A stretch of DNA of 64,000 bases from positions 62,001 to 126,000 of the forward strand of contig CANRNL010000001.1 of NCBI GenBank assembly GCA_947631965.1, written 5' to 3'. This stretch comes from an uncultured Clostridia bacterium. GTDB lineage: Bacteria > Bacillota > Clostridia > Monoglobales > Monoglobaceae. Within the stretch, counting starts at the first letter, position 1. Every line of letters starts with the position of its first letter. Below the pieces are notes generated by a model. It saw only the letters and a program-made list of their open reading frames with translations. It was not told where the DNA came from and ran no database searches. A program made the position numbers and the translations under genes. Shown in pieces: positions 17,901-26,200 of the stretch.

Positions 17901-20803
17901 GATGTGACCGAATAGTCTACCGCCGTAACTTTGCTCACTCCTTCGAGGGTGAGAATAACTCGGTAGAGCGGTCTTGCTTCACTGTTTTCGGGCTGTTTTT
18001 CAAACGTCGACTTAACGCTTCCGCCATTTATCACTATTTTTGTTGCCTCCGCCGCCGCGCCCGAGCCGCCGTAGCCTATACCGCAGCCCGAACCGGCGCT
18101 TTGCGCATAAAGCATACCGCCGTTCATTGTAAACGACATGCCGCCGTACAAGGCAGGGTCGGTGTTTCCACCGCCGCCTATGCCCGCCGCGTTACCCGCT
18201 CCGTAGGCATAGACGATACCGCCGTTTATAACCACCTCGCACACATCTGTGCTTTCGGAGTCCGCGCCGATACCCGCTCCGCTGTCCGAAACCGTACCGT
18301 CATCCGCTCCGACTCCGTCGCCTCCGCGAGCGGTAAGCGTACCGCTGTTAACGGTCAGTTTTCCAACTCCGCCGATACCCGCGTACTCACCCGACTCTAT
18401 ATCGAGAGATCCGTCGCCCTGTATTATAAGCTCCGATGTACGCGGCGAATTTACGGTGCGTCCCTCCGAGTATATCTTGTTCGTTCCCGACAAATCGAGA
18501 GTAAGCACAACGTTGTCTCCGAGGGTAAGCGCCGAAAAGGTCTGTCCGCGCCTGTGCAAATCTATGTTATTTATATTGACGGTGGGGCTTACGCCTCTGA
18601 CGGTTATTTCAACGTCGGCGGCGTGCGCCGTCCCCTGCTCGATATATACGGTTTCGGTGACCGGTATGCCGGTGTAAGTACGTCCGCCGATACCGCCGGC
18701 GGTCACCTTCATGGTGTCCGCACCGTCCTTTTCTATGGTTATATGTCCGTCCGAGAGGTAAACCTTGCACTTGTCGTTGCCCTCAACGGTTATCGTCTTT
18801 TGAGCCGTGTATGATTTTTCGTTTATGACTGCCGTAACTTTAAGAGTTATCGTTTCGCTGCCCTCGGCATAGTTTACAACAAGATTTCCGCCCGAAACCT
18901 CTGCGCGTGTACCGCTCTCAACAATCTCATAGCTATACGACGAGAGATTGTGCGTCGGATACTCGCAGTCGGATGACGGAGTAAACGAGGGGGCTTTTAA
19001 TAATATGCTCTGCGAGCCGTCAGTCTTGCTGACGCTCACCGAGTCAGGTATGTCGCTCGGCAGGACAAGCTCCGCAGTGCCGTCGTCACAGGTACAGGAG
19101 TCCTGCTCTGACATATTTGTTGCCGAGAGGTAGTATACATAGTCCTCCGGCGCACCCGATGCGCTCTCTATATCCTCTGAAATTTCGGAGCAGTAGAGCA
19201 GATATTGATCTCCGCTCTCCGCATTATATATCGCCGAAAATGCGCTTACCTCGCTTGTGACCGCAGGGTCGTCCTCCACGAAAACGTAGAGCTGACCGCG
19301 TCCCACGTTATCGGTGTATGTACTCCAGCCTGCCGACTCCTCGGTAACAAGAGCGTCGCGCAAATCAATATCGAGTACCTCCGCTTCGGGCATCGAAAGA
19401 GTGACGCGGCGCATACTCTCCGCGCTGTCGTTTACGGGAGTGCCGGTTATTCTGCCGATAACGCTTCCGCCGTTTATCTTTGTAACGCCGTTATTTACTC
19501 CTATGTTGCCGGCGGCATAGTTAGAGGTTGCCTCGACAAAGCCGCCGTTTATCGACAGGTCGAGATTTTTTCCTCCGCCGAGCGCATAGCCGTTGCCCGA
19601 ATAAAGGTAGAGCTTGCCGCCGTTTATCTCAATACGCTCTTCACTCGCACGGGAAAGGGTCGGGGTCGCCGCGCCTATCGCCGAGCTTGAGCAGGTGGCG
19701 GACGCCTTTGTGGTCGTGGCGTTGATTATTCCGCCGTTTACAATAATTTCTCCGCCCATTGTGCCGCCGTTGCCGTCGCCTATCGCGGCGCAGGCAATAC
19801 TGCCCGTCTCGGCGCTGATGTTTCCGCCGTTTATGATGATTTTACCAAAGCCGCCGTATGTGTTGTCATGAGCCTCCGTTGCCGCTCTGCCGCCTCGATT
19901 CGCTCCTATCGCCGCCGCATAGCTCGTACTCTTTGCGTTGAGCGCGCCGCTTCCGTCTATCGTGAGTTCGCCTTTACTGTCCGCTGTAGCGTGTACCGCT
20001 ATTGCGGCAAAGCCTACCGCCAAAGCCACAACGCTGTTGGAGCCGCGCAAATGAAGCGTGAGCTTTGCGCCCGCCTCAACTTTTATCGGAGACGACGATG
20101 ACGCTTCTATCGTGACATTTTCAAGCGTAAGCTCCGCATCGACGCCGCTTTGTACCGTTATCGTGTTTGCGGTGGAAAGATTGCCCGCAAAATACGCGCC
20201 CGTCTCCGAGAGAATACACGGAGCCGAGGTGAGTTCCTCGGTAATATCAGTCTCGCCTGCCGCCGCCGCGAATATCTCTACGCCCTCCTCCGGAGCGTCA
20301 ATGACATTCGGCAGGGCAAAGGTCTTATAGCCATTTAAAATAAAATCGTCCGGCAGCATAAAAGAATAGTCGGGCTTCTTGCCGCCGTTCTCTTTTTCTG
20401 TCGGTTCGCTTGTTTCTTCGGGTTCGCTTGTCACTTCGGGCGCACTTGTCGCTTCGGGTTCACTCGTCGCTTCGGGCGCACTTGTTTCTTCGGGCGCACT
20501 CGTTTCTTCGGGCGCACTTGTCTCTTCGGGCGCACTCGTTTCTTTGGGCGCACTTGTTTCTTCGTGTTCGCTCGTCGCTTCGGGCACACTCGTTTCCTCG
20601 TGTTCGCTCGTCACTTCGGGCGCACTCGTCGCTTCGGGTGCGTCGGTCACTGGTGCTAAAGCCTCCGCGGACGGCGCGGGAAGCATATCCGAAAAGGACG
20701 GAGTGGTGTTCTCCGTCTCGGGGTCGGCCGCTCCGACCGAAATATTAACATAGGCGAAAAGCATTGTCAGGGTCAATAGTAAGGAAACCGATTTTCTTTT
20801 CAT
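11963..20803 (-). CDS. Large S-layer-homology (SLH) surface protein with Cthe_2159-like beta-helix and tandem DUF5018-like/Ig-like modules
   Basis: Signal peptide MKRKSVSLLLTLTMLFAYVNISVGA; T/S-A-P-E-E repeats; repeated '(I/V)NGG' beta-helix segments resembling carbohydrate-binding Cthe_2159-like domains; tandem 'PY.TDL...Y.V....G..R.Y.V.V' DUF5018-like units; three C-terminal SLH repeats (INGYREDGTVKFKPNSAITRAE, ISGYEDGTARPEGRITRAEF, ITGYEDGTFRPENAITRAEA). Confidence 0.92.
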   Translation of the reverse strand: MKRKSVSLLLTLTMLFAYVNISVGAADPETENTTPSFSDMLPAPSAEALAPVTDAPEATSAPEVTSEHEETSVPEATSEHEETSAPKETSAPEETSAPEETSAPEETSAPEATSEPEATSAPEVTSEPEETSEPTEKENGGKKPDYSFMLPDDFILNGYKTFALPNVIDAPEEGVEIFAAAAGETDITEELTSAPCILSETGAYFAGNLSTANTITVQSGVDAELTLENVTIEASSSSPIKVEAGAKLTLHLRGSNSVVALAVGFAAIAVHATADSKGELTIDGSGALNAKSTSYAAAIGANRGGRAATEAHDNTYGGFGKIIINGGNISAETGSIACAAIGDGNGGTMGGEIIVNGGIINATTTKASATCSSSAIGAATPTLSRASEERIEINGGKLYLYSGNGYALGGGKNLDLSINGGFVEATSNYAAGNIGVNNGVTKINGGSVIGRITGTPVNDSAESMRRVTLSMPEAEVLDIDLRDALVTEESAGWSTYTDNVGRGQLYVFVEDDPAVTSEVSAFSAIYNAESGDQYLLYCSEISEDIESASGAPEDYVYYLSATNMSEQDSCTCDDGTAELVLPSDIPDSVSVSKTDGSQSILLKAPSFTPSSDCEYPTHNLSSYSYEIVESGTRAEVSGGNLVVNYAEGSETITLKVTAVINEKSYTAQKTITVEGNDKCKVYLSDGHITIEKDGADTMKVTAGGIGGRTYTGIPVTETVYIEQGTAHAADVEITVRGVSPTVNINNIDLHRRGQTFSALTLGDNVVLTLDLSGTNKIYSEGRTVNSPRTSELIIQGDGSLDIESGEYAGIGGVGKLTVNSGTLTARGGDGVGADDGTVSDSGAGIGADSESTDVCEVVINGGIVYAYGAGNAAGIGGGGNTDPALYGGMSFTMNGGMLYAQSAGSGCGIGYGGSGAAAEATKIVINGGSVKSTFEKQPENSEARPLYRVILTLEGVSKVTAVDYSVTSEGEDDTTSKIKTFTDEEGKLYLYLRNLTTGKRWIRVYGEDTAYYLFTSINANNDNEFTAQAGGGDKKLTSFSVVGQTGEAVIDDAQNTVTLSVPNNIKRDSIVPITEYIGAEARPNSSSGKSDAPLVTEYHNDDGEYLTAKYYILSHDLTAREYKVVMKLEGEVEKDENGLQILDVSKYDITIKPDSVNCGGTVYEPNAAGYVIIGETAEHFISILPGDSGEDEIPPITLKNVNISCTGAVTSYALMLSNVSADITVDGICTLSGSDRSPVQVSSVNPGCTISFTGKDGDAANNVLNISAEAASAISLGTAVMTAKDVACAFVGGTGQAAVTGSTDYSRFYTDSNSYMRIVNNSAPANIVRPVLADDKSTPLRQLAAALDTTRGDDEPYICEYNEKKYYIGEDDTLYLLVPDGEYEMAVTYNGMVYKGTASVDGSDTMTTLYTVRVDSITPTASVLPYMGGSITYTVEGSMISGNVMLLAYPKGTTDTPTDSEYVTEKDEGGCTATLTFPLNKSADEFGDYDVYYSLDEGETLSPTVAASVRVQKNTSTAYISEFELACDVDLSGDGLADIEDSKQVRSEIIEDSGTEAISVYMPFDHTWQEYYYASKIEYVGTGVSPAVEEPHRFTDMTSFRSAEYTVTSALGREHDKVYTVRVYKEAAPSFRDAAFTNPETSDGGTVSVTFTGSLLERIVTAEQEANRVVNVWLDGEKNAVATPQSKGGIVSYVADVTVPANESTVSMAQHTLSVSIGEDFSVKEFDNQISVPRKTESNTDITEFEAENQIGVNIANNDEDGTGTIEVTMPYDADLTQFVINTLTILDGFFASYAIYSPDDTEHSSPLDKSGPLDVSNSLICIVTAENGAQRTYTITAQKQATPSVTKVEFENPTSSKPGNVPINVYGENLDNAKNAIAGSPDIIVKATLVSGDTSNGTEITAQAEKSASGDFYTALLPVPENPDDNTSRVYNITVEIGALSPFAAENQLVIRPSEANAREITEFVLIDSEDVTTSDIEISSDGTKGTINVSVPYNTDLRSITPANIAFSAGATCEPSADTALDFGAPVTYTITSESGETREYTVNVTRKDPNTITGAAVENPPTSFADVSGIRVEIEGNFIPKRDTDPNGPADNLAFKAVCGEEEYHGVILSYGESYGGYAEGLISLDERNMTYEEKEYKIIVTINGNEVEAGTITVPRRTTRSIKSFVIGAEEGVIDEENLTVHITQPYNTDLNSLEPTIEIDGDEVEKGTNFALTGERAVYSAQYMVHAKDDDSRAYTVYITREGSPTIMSVEITQPTDSEGGVARVDIKGVFYDSLTVNAVRNGTSIAGTTSIDSEGNVYVTFNMPPNTENIDEEYELVFAVDGFEQSEITFEQSVGKIIVPHGVIEDVKGEITKFEINGKSGEINDEDSTITVTLPYDTDLSEVEADVEVTGGTCTAGAFTPTGRRGEYSAQYTVTDANGGTRTYTVYVTRDGSPTIKSVKLSQPRSNKGGTARAEIEGIFFDSVSVNAVRGSTVIEGTVTFNEAGKAAATFDMPPNTENIDEEYELVFTVDGFEQSEITFEQNFDKIVVPHTSDYLLEITLPDGLQEGETRYNGKEITIDVPYIYADKLKSVVPNIVYDSDVIYPEAGASIDFSGEPVSYTLSSADGLTQTVYTVRINLVGEDPYILGFTLEGQIGDTELSDDYIKIIMPYGTDLKSLRPTVRVSDGADYSPKGAADFSASEEEPVEYTVTNKYGVSRKYYVTVYEQEEQKEEEKDSRPGRKGTIREPEPTPSGDEDKSDVDTVKPYINGYREDGTVKFKPNSAITRAETVKILAVLDGGYDGSEKYPSVFADVDPTEWYANYMNYAAVKNYISGYEDGTARPEGRITRAEFAVMAAKYMGISLGSGEARFFSDTDDSYGWCIPHINALWERGIITGYEDGTFRPENAITRAEAVTIINRILGRSMTDEIRETLENPFDDISSSWAYDDILLASCEYTEQ
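13202..13890 (-). repeat. Tandem domain-scale repeat, 570-bp period
   Basis: 'tgctcaaacgttatctcgctttgttcaaagccgtccacgg' at 13221 and again at 13791; encodes the repeated PNTENIDEEYELVF(T/A)VDGFEQSEITFEQ unit (190-aa period). Confidence 0.85.
20403..20650 (-). repeat. 18-bp tandem repeat encoding SAPEET hexapeptides
   Basis: Repeating '(t)tcgggcgcacttgtttc' units encoding TSAPEETSAPEET in the 2946-aa SLH protein. Confidence 0.9.
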
Positions 20804-20836
20804 ATTAAAATCCCTCGCTTATGCGCTCGCGCGCTT

Positions 20837-23008
20837 TTAATCAATCCACGGATAGTATGAGGTAAGCGGCGCGGTATATCGGTTGCGTATAGCGTCCGCG
20901 TCGGCGGAGGTTATCTCGCCGTCCTTGTTAACGTCCCATACCCTCGCCTGCGACACGTTCTGCGCCGCGCTCGATACGGGAGAATCCGACAAATATTTGT
21001 CGATGGCGTTTGCGTCAAGAGTATTGACGTTGCCGTTGCCGTTTACGTCGCCTATCCTGCCGACGACCATAATATATCTTGTGAATTTTACCTCGTCGTT
21101 GTAGCTGTACGTCACCTTATAAAGGTTCGGGTCGCCGCCCTCCTGTTCGGGAGAGCTGCCCGCGACGGTCTGCGTGCCGCTTGCCGTTGTGACCGTCATT
21201 CCCGCGTCGTGATAGTCGCTTAAGTTTTTCACAATCACGGTGTATTCGTCGGTATCAAGCTCCTTGCCGTTTATCGACTTGTAAATGTCGCGGTTGATAC
21301 CGAGCAGTAAAAGCTCCTCGTCGGTTTTGGTGGCGGGAGAGTTGCCCTTTTCTATAGAAAAGCTGTCCGCGAAGCTTATCGTCATTTTCGCTTCCGGATT
21401 GGTTATCTCGGCGGTATAGTTGTCGGATACGCGTATCGTTATGGTGTACTCTCCGACCTCGGAAACACTGTTTTCGTACTCCGCTCCGCCCTTTTGATAA
21501 ACAACGGTGTAGCTGTCGTCAAACGGTGTGCCGCTCTCGTCCTGCGCGGTTATCGTCGCACTGTGCGGAGCGCCGTCATACTCGACCGTAGTGGTATCGG
21601 GGTCTATCGTAAACAAAATTTTCTTGGGGTTTATTGTAAGAGTTTCGGGGGTCACGCTTGCGACCTCGTAATTGGGGTCATTGACCTCAACCGAAATGGC
21701 GTACTCGCCCGCGTCGGTCGGCAGACTGCCGTCGAGCGGCTCGCCGTCCTTTGAGTAGGATACGGTGTAGCCCTCCAAGTAGCTGCCGCCGTAATGCTCG
21801 GTAGCCGAGGCGAGTGTTACCTCGTGCGTGCCCTTATCGTATGTGACCGTCGCGGAATCGTTGTCAAACACAAAGCTGACCGGATTTTTGGCAATCGTGA
21901 GCGTATTCGGGACGACCGAAATTTCGGAATAGTTGGGGTCGGTCGCGGTCACGATTATCTCGTATGTACCCGCGTCGGTCGGGAGATTGGATTCATTGTC
22001 GAAAGTGCGCGGGTCGCCTTCCTCCGCAAGCACCTCTTTATATGTAACGGTATAGTCCTCGCCCTCCCGCCATTCGGGGTAGGTGGTCGGGGTTACCGTC
22101 GCCTTATGACCCTTGCCGTTGTAAAACGTCTCATTATCCGAAACCGAAAACGCAACCGCGTTCGCGCTTATTGTGAGCGTGGCGGTGTCGGTCGCGGTAA
22201 TGTAGTTGGGGTCGGTCGTGTAAGCTGTGACCGTATATACGCCCACAGCCTTCGGCTTTTCTCTCAGGATGTCGGAAGTGCCATTCTTGCGGTACTCCAC
22301 GGTATACGGAGTGTGTTCGGGAGATACAACAACCTCCATATCGTACTCCGTGCCGTAAGCTACGGTTTTGTCCACGACCGAAATCGTAGCCTCGTCGCTT
22401 TTTGCTACCCTCAGTGATATATCTCTCAGATTTTTCTCGTTGCCTAAAGTCGTGTCGTAAATATGAATTATTCTACAGCCCGGCGCATAAAGGTTTATCG
22501 AATATTCGCCCGCCGTGGTAACTTTGCTGAGCTTTTCGGTGCCGTAGCTCGCGGTGTACTCCACATCCGTACCGTCACCTTCGTCGGTAATGCACTCAAA
22601 TGTCGCACCGTATTGCTCGCCCGCCTTGTATGTGTAATCATAATTCGAGACTATGAACGAAACGTCACGCGGGACAAAGTATACCGAAAAGGTCACGTCC
22701 AGACGCTCGCCGAGCGAGTCGGTTATTTTTATTTTTATATCCGAAAATGTAGCCTGCGCCTTGGGCGTTCCGCTTATAACGCCTTCTTTGCTGAGGCTCA
22801 GTCCGTAAGGTAATCCGTCGTTGAGCATTTCATAGGTATAAGGCTCCGTGCCGCCCGAAACGACCGTGTTTAAATCGTAGCTGTAATATTGGTACGCCTT
22901 ACCGTCGGGAAGCGAACGCCTCGAAACCGTTATACCGTCCGCAAAAACAGCCGTTCCCATCGTCACAATGAGCGCGGCGGCAAGAAAAAATGAAATCAGC
23001 CTTTTCAT
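20837..23008 (-). CDS. Secreted protein with putative-Ig (He_PIG-like) and MBG-like repeats and C-terminal type I dockerin
   Basis: Signal peptide MKRLISFFLAAALIVTMGTAVFA; repeated 'Y.G..H..T......D.YTV.Y...G......P.DAG.Y.I.V...D.NY' MBG-like units; C-terminal GDVNGNGNVNTLDANAIDKYL...WDVNKDGEITSADADAIRNRY dockerin; tail SYYPWID. Confidence 0.9.
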   Translation of the reverse strand: MKRLISFFLAAALIVTMGTAVFADGITVSRRSLPDGKAYQYYSYDLNTVVSGGTEPYTYEMLNDGLPYGLSLSKEGVISGTPKAQATFSDIKIKITDSLGERLDVTFSVYFVPRDVSFIVSNYDYTYKAGEQYGATFECITDEGDGTDVEYTASYGTEKLSKVTTAGEYSINLYAPGCRIIHIYDTTLGNEKNLRDISLRVAKSDEATISVVDKTVAYGTEYDMEVVVSPEHTPYTVEYRKNGTSDILREKPKAVGVYTVTAYTTDPNYITATDTATLTISANAVAFSVSDNETFYNGKGHKATVTPTTYPEWREGEDYTVTYKEVLAEEGDPRTFDNESNLPTDAGTYEIIVTATDPNYSEISVVPNTLTIAKNPVSFVFDNDSATVTYDKGTHEVTLASATEHYGGSYLEGYTVSYSKDGEPLDGSLPTDAGEYAISVEVNDPNYEVASVTPETLTINPKKILFTIDPDTTTVEYDGAPHSATITAQDESGTPFDDSYTVVYQKGGAEYENSVSEVGEYTITIRVSDNYTAEITNPEAKMTISFADSFSIEKGNSPATKTDEELLLLGINRDIYKSINGKELDTDEYTVIVKNLSDYHDAGMTVTTASGTQTVAGSSPEQEGGDPNLYKVTYSYNDEVKFTRYIMVVGRIGDVNGNGNVNTLDANAIDKYLSDSPVSSAAQNVSQARVWDVNKDGEITSADADAIRNRYTAPLTSYYPWID

Positions 23009-23054
23009 AAAAAACGTCTCCCGTATAAATTAAAAAACATTTGTGAATCAAATA

Positions 23055-23171
23055 CCGTGCTGTCCGCTTCAGATTACATTTTTATGTTTATGTCCGCATA
23101 TTATTGAGTTTATATTTAAAATGTAATTTGAAGCGGGCAGCACGGGGCGGAAACCGCCCCGTGTACTGCCC
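23055..23171. other. Overlapping alternative stem-loops (candidate regulatory RNA or processing element)
   Basis: 28-nt arms 23055-23082 / 23118-23145 with two non-identical positions; arm 23135-23150 also pairs with 23154-23171 (GGGCAGCACGGGGCGG-AAA-CCGCCCCGTGTACTGCCC). Confidence 0.6.
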
Positions 23172-23200
23172 TTACCGAAAACTCAATTCGGTTTTATTGA

Positions 23201-26200
23201 TTATTTAATGAGCTGTCTCTCATTTACCGCGAGAATAATGTCGTTTTCAGCCCAGTGTCCCGAAATATCGGAGGGTATTATATTCTCAATCGGCGTAGAG
23301 GGAGCAAGAACCCTGTTGATTATAGCAACCGTCTCTGCTCTCGTTATCGGAGATACGGGACCGAACGAACCGTCCGCATAGCCCGATATTATACCGTTTG
23401 CTTCAAGAGTTGCTATATACTGGCTTGCCCAGTAATCCGCTTCAACGTCGCTGAACAATCCTTCCTCATATGTGAGGAGGCTCATCTTCTGAGCTTTTGC
23501 GATAACCGTGCAAACCTCGGAACGAGTTATGGTGTTCTCCGGCTGGAATGTGCCGTCGTTATAACCCGTAAGAACATTTAATCCTTCGAGGTAGCCGATG
23601 TACTTCGAGTACCAAGCGTCAGCCGCAACATCAGGGAACGATGCAACATAGCTGCTCGGAATGTCGTCGCCGTAGCTGAGTCTTGCAATCATAGCCGCAA
23701 GCTCCGCACGGGTAATGTTGTTATCGGGCAGGAATGTTCCGTCCGGATAGCCCGCCGCATAAGGCTTGGTGTACTCCGCGTCGATTGCGGGCGGCTGAAC
23801 GTCTATGCTGCCGTTCTGCTCATAGAGCGCGGTAAACGTGGTGTTCTTGGTGATTGCAACCTGAGTCGGGTCAACGATTGTTTCGCCGTCCGTAGACCAG
23901 CCTGCGAATGTCCAGCCCTCTTCAGCCGTTACAGACGGTACGTTTGAAGGCTTGCCGTTTATCGAAACGGTTTCCTTTGTCTTAGCGTCCTCGGCAAAGC
24001 TGCCGTGAGAACCTGCGCTGTACGATACGGTGTAAGACGTCACCGCACCGCCGCCGACGCCACCACCGCCGCTGCCGGGTCTTGAACCGGTGCTTACGGT
24101 GTAGTATACGGTCCAGTCGCCGTTTACGGCATAGTTTTCAATAGGCGTCTGAGTCTCGGTACCTTCTACGTTTTCGAGATAGTAGTAAGCCTTAACATTC
24201 TTCGGAGCCGTTACGCCGAGAAGTTCAAGAAGTGCCGCGCTGTCCGCTACCGTTACTTCGTCGGTGTAAACAGAAGCATACTCCGCGCCGCCTCTCGCCG
24301 CAACCAGCTTAACGAGATACTTGTGCGCCGTTACAACGGTTACGGACGAGTCGGGAGACTCGTTGTAGTCGTCGCTTCCCGCGAACTTAACCTTAACGTC
24401 GTACTCTTTGCCCTGCTCAAGCTCCATAGCTTCGAGTTCTTCCTCGGTCTTGGGGCCTTCGCCGTTTACGAAGTACTGAACAGCCGTTCCGTTGGGCGAT
24501 ACAACGCTCTCCGCAACAAACTTGTTGGTCTTGGGATCAACCGTAACCTGCGGAGCCGCCGGAGCGTCCTGGTCAGCCTTTACAAGAGTGGTCGCAACCG
24601 TCTTGGTGTCGGCGCTGAGAACGTAGTTGTCAGCCGCGTCACCTGTCAGAGTAATGCCGGTAAGAACCGCGTCCGTTCCGCTGAGTGCTGCGGTAATTCC
24701 CTCAAGGTTAACGGATACGTTTTCTTTGTCCGCATCCTCAACGCCAGCGTTGATAGTTGCCGACTTAACCGTTGCAACTCCGAGCGTTCTGGTTACGTCA
24801 AATACCACGTCGTCTATGTTTATGGTCTTTCTGTTCGCTTTAAGCGTTACCGTGGTGGTAAGACCTTCGTAATCAACCGTTACAACCGTCTCACCGTAGG
24901 GAAGCGGCTGAGTAATATCAAACGGTTCGCCGTTTACTGTAAGCGTGCAGGCCTCAAGTGAAATAACGGTTGTCTGATTGTTCTCGTCGGTTCCAGTCAC
25001 GTTTATAGTCGGTACGAGGTTCGGGTAGGTGTACTCTTCGCTCGTAGCCGTAATACTAATTATAGAAAGTTCCACAACCTTGCCGGTCGTCGTTGCGGGA
25101 GCCTCTACCAAATTGTAGTTGCCGCCGTCCGCGCCGGTGAGCGAGGTATTGCTGATAGTTACCTCAGCGCTGTCGCTTACGTTGCTCGGGTCGGTAAACG
25201 TCCATGTGTACTTGAGGTTTACAGTGTCGCCGCTTATAAGACCGGTCGAGTTGTCGGCTGTAAGAGCCATTTCTTTCTCACCTGTCGCGGGGTCGCCCTC
25301 TTTTATTGAAAGCTCGTCGGTGATAGCCGTTACCGTAATGTCAGCCTTGTTTATCTTACCCGTGAGGGTCGGCAGTGTAGTAGTTGAAAGTATATACTTA
25401 TCTGCGAAGTCGCTCTCGGTTACCTGCGGGTTGCTGATTGTTATGGTTGCCGAGTCGCTCGCGTCCTTGCTTGCAAACGCCGCGTCAGCCGTTACGGTGT
25501 ACGAATCCGGTTCCACAAGACCGTCTATGCTGTAAGTTATAGCAGCGCCTACGGGAAGAGCCGTTGTGCCGTCGTAGGTCTTTTCAGCTGTACCCTCTGC
25601 TTTGAGCGTAACCGTCTTCTTTTCTGCGGGAACATTAATTGTAGTGGTCGAGCCGTCGGGTCCGTTTACGGTAAACGTGTTATCTCCCACAGCGTAGGTG
25701 GCGTCGGGCGATAATGCGCTTCCGCCAAACTCAACGCTCAAGCCCTTTGACACAAAGTCGGAATACTGAACCTGCTCGGTATCTCCGTTGTCATAGGTTA
25801 TTGTAACAGTTACGCCGCTGAGGTCTACGGCGTCGCCGTAGGTCGCGCTCGTCGGAGCGCCCGAAACTGCAAGACTGCTTGCTTTCTTGCCCGATGCTTC
25901 TATGGTGAACTCAGTTGACTCAACCGCGCCCTTTACTACCTTAAAGGTATTTGTGCCAAGCGCAAACTTGGTGTTAGCGTCAACGTCTGACCAAGTACCG
26001 TCCGCGCCTTTGATTTGAAGCTTAAGTCCCTTGGATTCAAAATCCTTAATGGTGATATTATCTTCCGACGCACCGCTCGCGAGTGTAAGCGCAACCTTAA
26101 ACTGCTCCAAAGTAGCGTTTTCGAGAACTGCGGTAACGCGCTGTCCTTCGATTGCGCTAACGTCGTTCGTTACGGTAATGGTTCTGACAGGGTCATCCGT

